Source of the DNA: Spirochaetia bacterium UBA5550
Lineage (GTDB): Bacteria > Spirochaetota > UBA4802 > UBA5550
Assembly (NCBI GenBank): GCA_002425885.1
Contig: DINC01000066.1
Coordinates: 41,199-48,760, forward strand
DNA: 7,562 nt
Direction of reading: 5' to 3'
In this document: piece after piece, positions 6,639 through 7,562 of the stretch
Position numbering within the stretch: the first letter of the stretch is position 1
Layout of the letters: every line of letters begins with the position of its first letter
Notes under the pieces: generated by a model
Told to the model about the DNA's origin: nothing
The model's input: only the letters and a program-made list of their open reading frames with translations
The model's database searches: none
Position numbers and translations under genes: made by a program

Positions 6639-7313
6639 TTATTTTTTCCAGTCAGCCACTTCGCTGCGCAGCCAATCAGCCCATTCATCTATCCCTTCAC
6701 CTGTCTTTGCAGAGATGGGTATAATTTTTATATCAGGGTTTAGCTTTCTTACGCGCTTCTTCACTTCATCAAGATCGAAATTGAAATAATCCATGGCATC
6801 AATTTTATTGATAAGCAGGACGCTTGAAATTGAGAACATCAGCGGGTATTTCAGGGGTTTATCATCACCTTCGGGAACGCTCAGTATCATGGCGTTTTTT
6901 GATGCGCCTGTGTCAAATTCGGCGGGGCATACAAGGTTTCCGACATTTTCAAGTATGATGCAGTCCATCCCTTCAGTGCCTATGCCTGCAAGTCCCTGCC
7001 TTGTCATGTCTGAATCAAGGTGGCACATACCTCCGGTGTGGAGCTGAATTACTTTTGCTCCGGTGAGGGAGATGGTATTAGCGTCAACATCAGAGTCAAT
7101 ATCAGCTTCCATAACTCCGATATTCATTTCTTCTTTGAGAGCTTCGATTGTCCGTACAATAGTTGAGGTCTTGCCGGAACCTGGAGACGCCATCAGGTTT
7201 AATAAAAAAGTTTTACTCTTTTTTAATTCATCCCTGAGCAGGGCTGCTCTTTGATCGTTGTTGTCAAATACGCTCTGTTTAATTTCGAGAATCTTGTAAG
7301 GATTCATATTCAT
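6639..7313 (-). CDS. hypB: HypB, nickel-incorporation GTPase for metalloenzyme (hydrogenase) maturation
   Basis: The 224-residue product is a SIMIBI-class GTPase that, with HypA, loads nickel into the [NiFe]-hydrogenase precursor in the cytoplasm. Visible motifs in order: P-loop SPGSGKTS (43-50), switch region EADIDSD (69-75), the HypB signature GGMCHLD (94-100) with metal-binding Cys97 and His98, ENVGNLVCPAEFD (122-134) with Cys129, the guanine-specificity motif NKID (169-172) and SAKTGEG (201-207). The family's G-domain metal site lies at the dimer interface. The protein lacks the His-rich N-terminal stretch and the CxxCGC high-affinity nickel motif of some HypBs, so it is a minimal form. 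The first ATG is preferred: GAGG (7322-7325) lies 8 nt upstream, against 14 nt for a second in-frame ATG at 7307. It is the first gene of the presumed operon, 26 nt before the next gene. The family assignment is secure. The target enzyme is not visible, and a nickel enzyme other than hydrogenase is possible. Confidence 0.96.
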   Translation of the reverse strand: MNMNPYKILEIKQSVFDNNDQRAALLRDELKKSKTFLLNLMASPGSGKTSTIVRTIEALKEEMNIGVMEADIDSDVDANTISLTGAKVIQLHTGGMCHLDSDMTRQGLAGIGTEGMDCIILENVGNLVCPAEFDTGASKNAMILSVPEGDDKPLKYPLMFSISSVLLINKIDAMDYFNFDLDEVKKRVRKLNPDIKIIPISAKTGEGIDEWADWLRSEVADWKK

Positions 7314-7336
7314 AAAGACTACCTCTGGTGGAAAAA

Positions 7337-7366
7337 ATTATTTTTATTTGGACCTCCATTTCACAA
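7337..7366 (-). promoter_or_regulatory. Candidate promoter for the hypB operon
   Basis: On the minus strand TTGTGA (7361-7366, 4 of 6 to the -35 consensus) is followed after 18 nt by AATAAT (7337-7342, 5 of 6 to the -10 consensus). A start near 7330 would leave a short leader with GAGG at 7322-7325 well placed for hypB. In AT-rich sequence such matches can arise by chance, so this is a moderate call. Confidence 0.4.
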
Positions 7367-7369
7367 ATG
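7357..7369. promoter_or_regulatory. Small palindrome overlapping the candidate hypB -35 box
   Basis: CATTT-CAC-AAATG is a perfect 5-bp inverted repeat around a 3-nt centre. It covers the candidate -35 hexamer, a position from which a dimeric repressor could block the polymerase. It does not match the NikR or FNR consensus that I know. Chance occurrence is quite possible. Confidence 0.25.
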
Positions 7370-7410
7370 ATATTCAATGTTCCGCGTTTCTCTAAAGTTT
7401 AAGTTTTTTA

Positions 7411-7450
7411 TATTTATTCAGCTTTTTCATCTGTAAAAGCTGAATAAATA
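7411..7450. repeat. Perfect 16-bp inverted repeat upstream of hypB
   Basis: Arms 7411-7426 and 7435-7450 (TATTTATTCAGCTTTT and its exact complement) flank an 8-nt loop. Neither strand has a clean T-tract after the stem, and the stem is AT-rich with only an AGC core, so it is not a textbook terminator. It sits about 100 nt before the hypB start and outside the candidate promoter. It could be a bidirectional transcript end between hypB and an upstream gene, or a protein-binding site. Confidence 0.7.
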
Positions 7451-7562
7451 AAATGTCAGAAATAGAGAAATGTAAATAAGGGAAAATTCTGTATTTATAA
7501 TGGGGGAATTCCCTTAAGTGTTGTCGGTGCGCTGTATAACAGTGCAGCAGTTGGCTATACGC

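Noticed and set aside
1103..6789. Many plus-strand open frames of 60-145 codons opposite the flavoprotein genes
   Set aside because: They lie antisense to well-supported genes, recur at matching places in both paralogues and resemble no protein I recognise. They are shadows of the GC-containing codons on the other strand.
7392..7562. A 56-codon open frame on the minus strand running in from the window edge and ending at TAG (7392-7394)
   Set aside because: The translation is a low-complexity mix of aromatic and Lys/Leu residues, the frame crosses the 16-bp inverted repeat, and no domain is recognisable. It could be the tail of an upstream gene, but the evidence is too thin to annotate.
1..7562. 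CRISPR arrays, tRNA or rRNA genes, transposases
   Set aside because: I found no regularly spaced repeats, no tRNA-like cloverleaf and no transposase-like protein in any frame.

Overview
The window carries five genes, all on the minus strand, so transcription runs from high to low coordinates. The order is hypB (7313-6639), a 907-residue iron-sulfur flavoprotein (6612-3889), its 891-residue paralogue (3814-1139), hypA (1033-692) and a small lipoprotein gene (522-175). Nickel metallocentre maturation proteins plus two very cysteine-rich redox enzymes point to an anaerobic bacterium. The lipobox signal peptide, Shine-Dalgarno sites and a sigma-70-type -10 box confirm Bacteria. The sequence alone does not fix the phylum; a strict anaerobe such as a desulfobacterial, deferribacterial, spirochaete or clostridial lineage would fit.

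Right edge (7314-7562): a non-coding leader region upstream of hypB. It holds a plausible promoter, a small palindrome over its -35 box, a perfect 16-bp inverted repeat (7411-7450) and a weaker inverted repeat near 7477-7516. No confident gene is seen there.

Core (692-7313): hypB and hypA encode the GTPase and the zinc metallochaperone that deliver nickel, classically to [NiFe]-hydrogenase. Between them sit two tandem paralogous fusion proteins. Each has a winged-helix-like N-terminus, a nine-cysteine domain, a ferredoxin-type 4Fe-4S motif, a complete glutamate-synthase-small-subunit (GltD/NfnB)-like FAD/NAD(P)H module and a C-terminal six-cysteine Fe-S segment. Gaps between the four genes are 26, 74 and 105 nt on one strand, consistent with one operon, though the 105-nt gap before hypA holds a strong hairpin that may set hypA apart. 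No hydrogenase subunit, hypC/D/E/F or gltB gene is in view, so the nickel enzyme served and the electron partners are unknown. The working inference is an NAD(P)H-linked redox system tied genetically to nickel-enzyme maturation.

Left edge (1-691): a single lipoprotein gene with its own promoter (perfect TATAAT) and a strong rho-independent terminator. It looks like a separate transcription unit. Bases 1-104 show nothing I can name.
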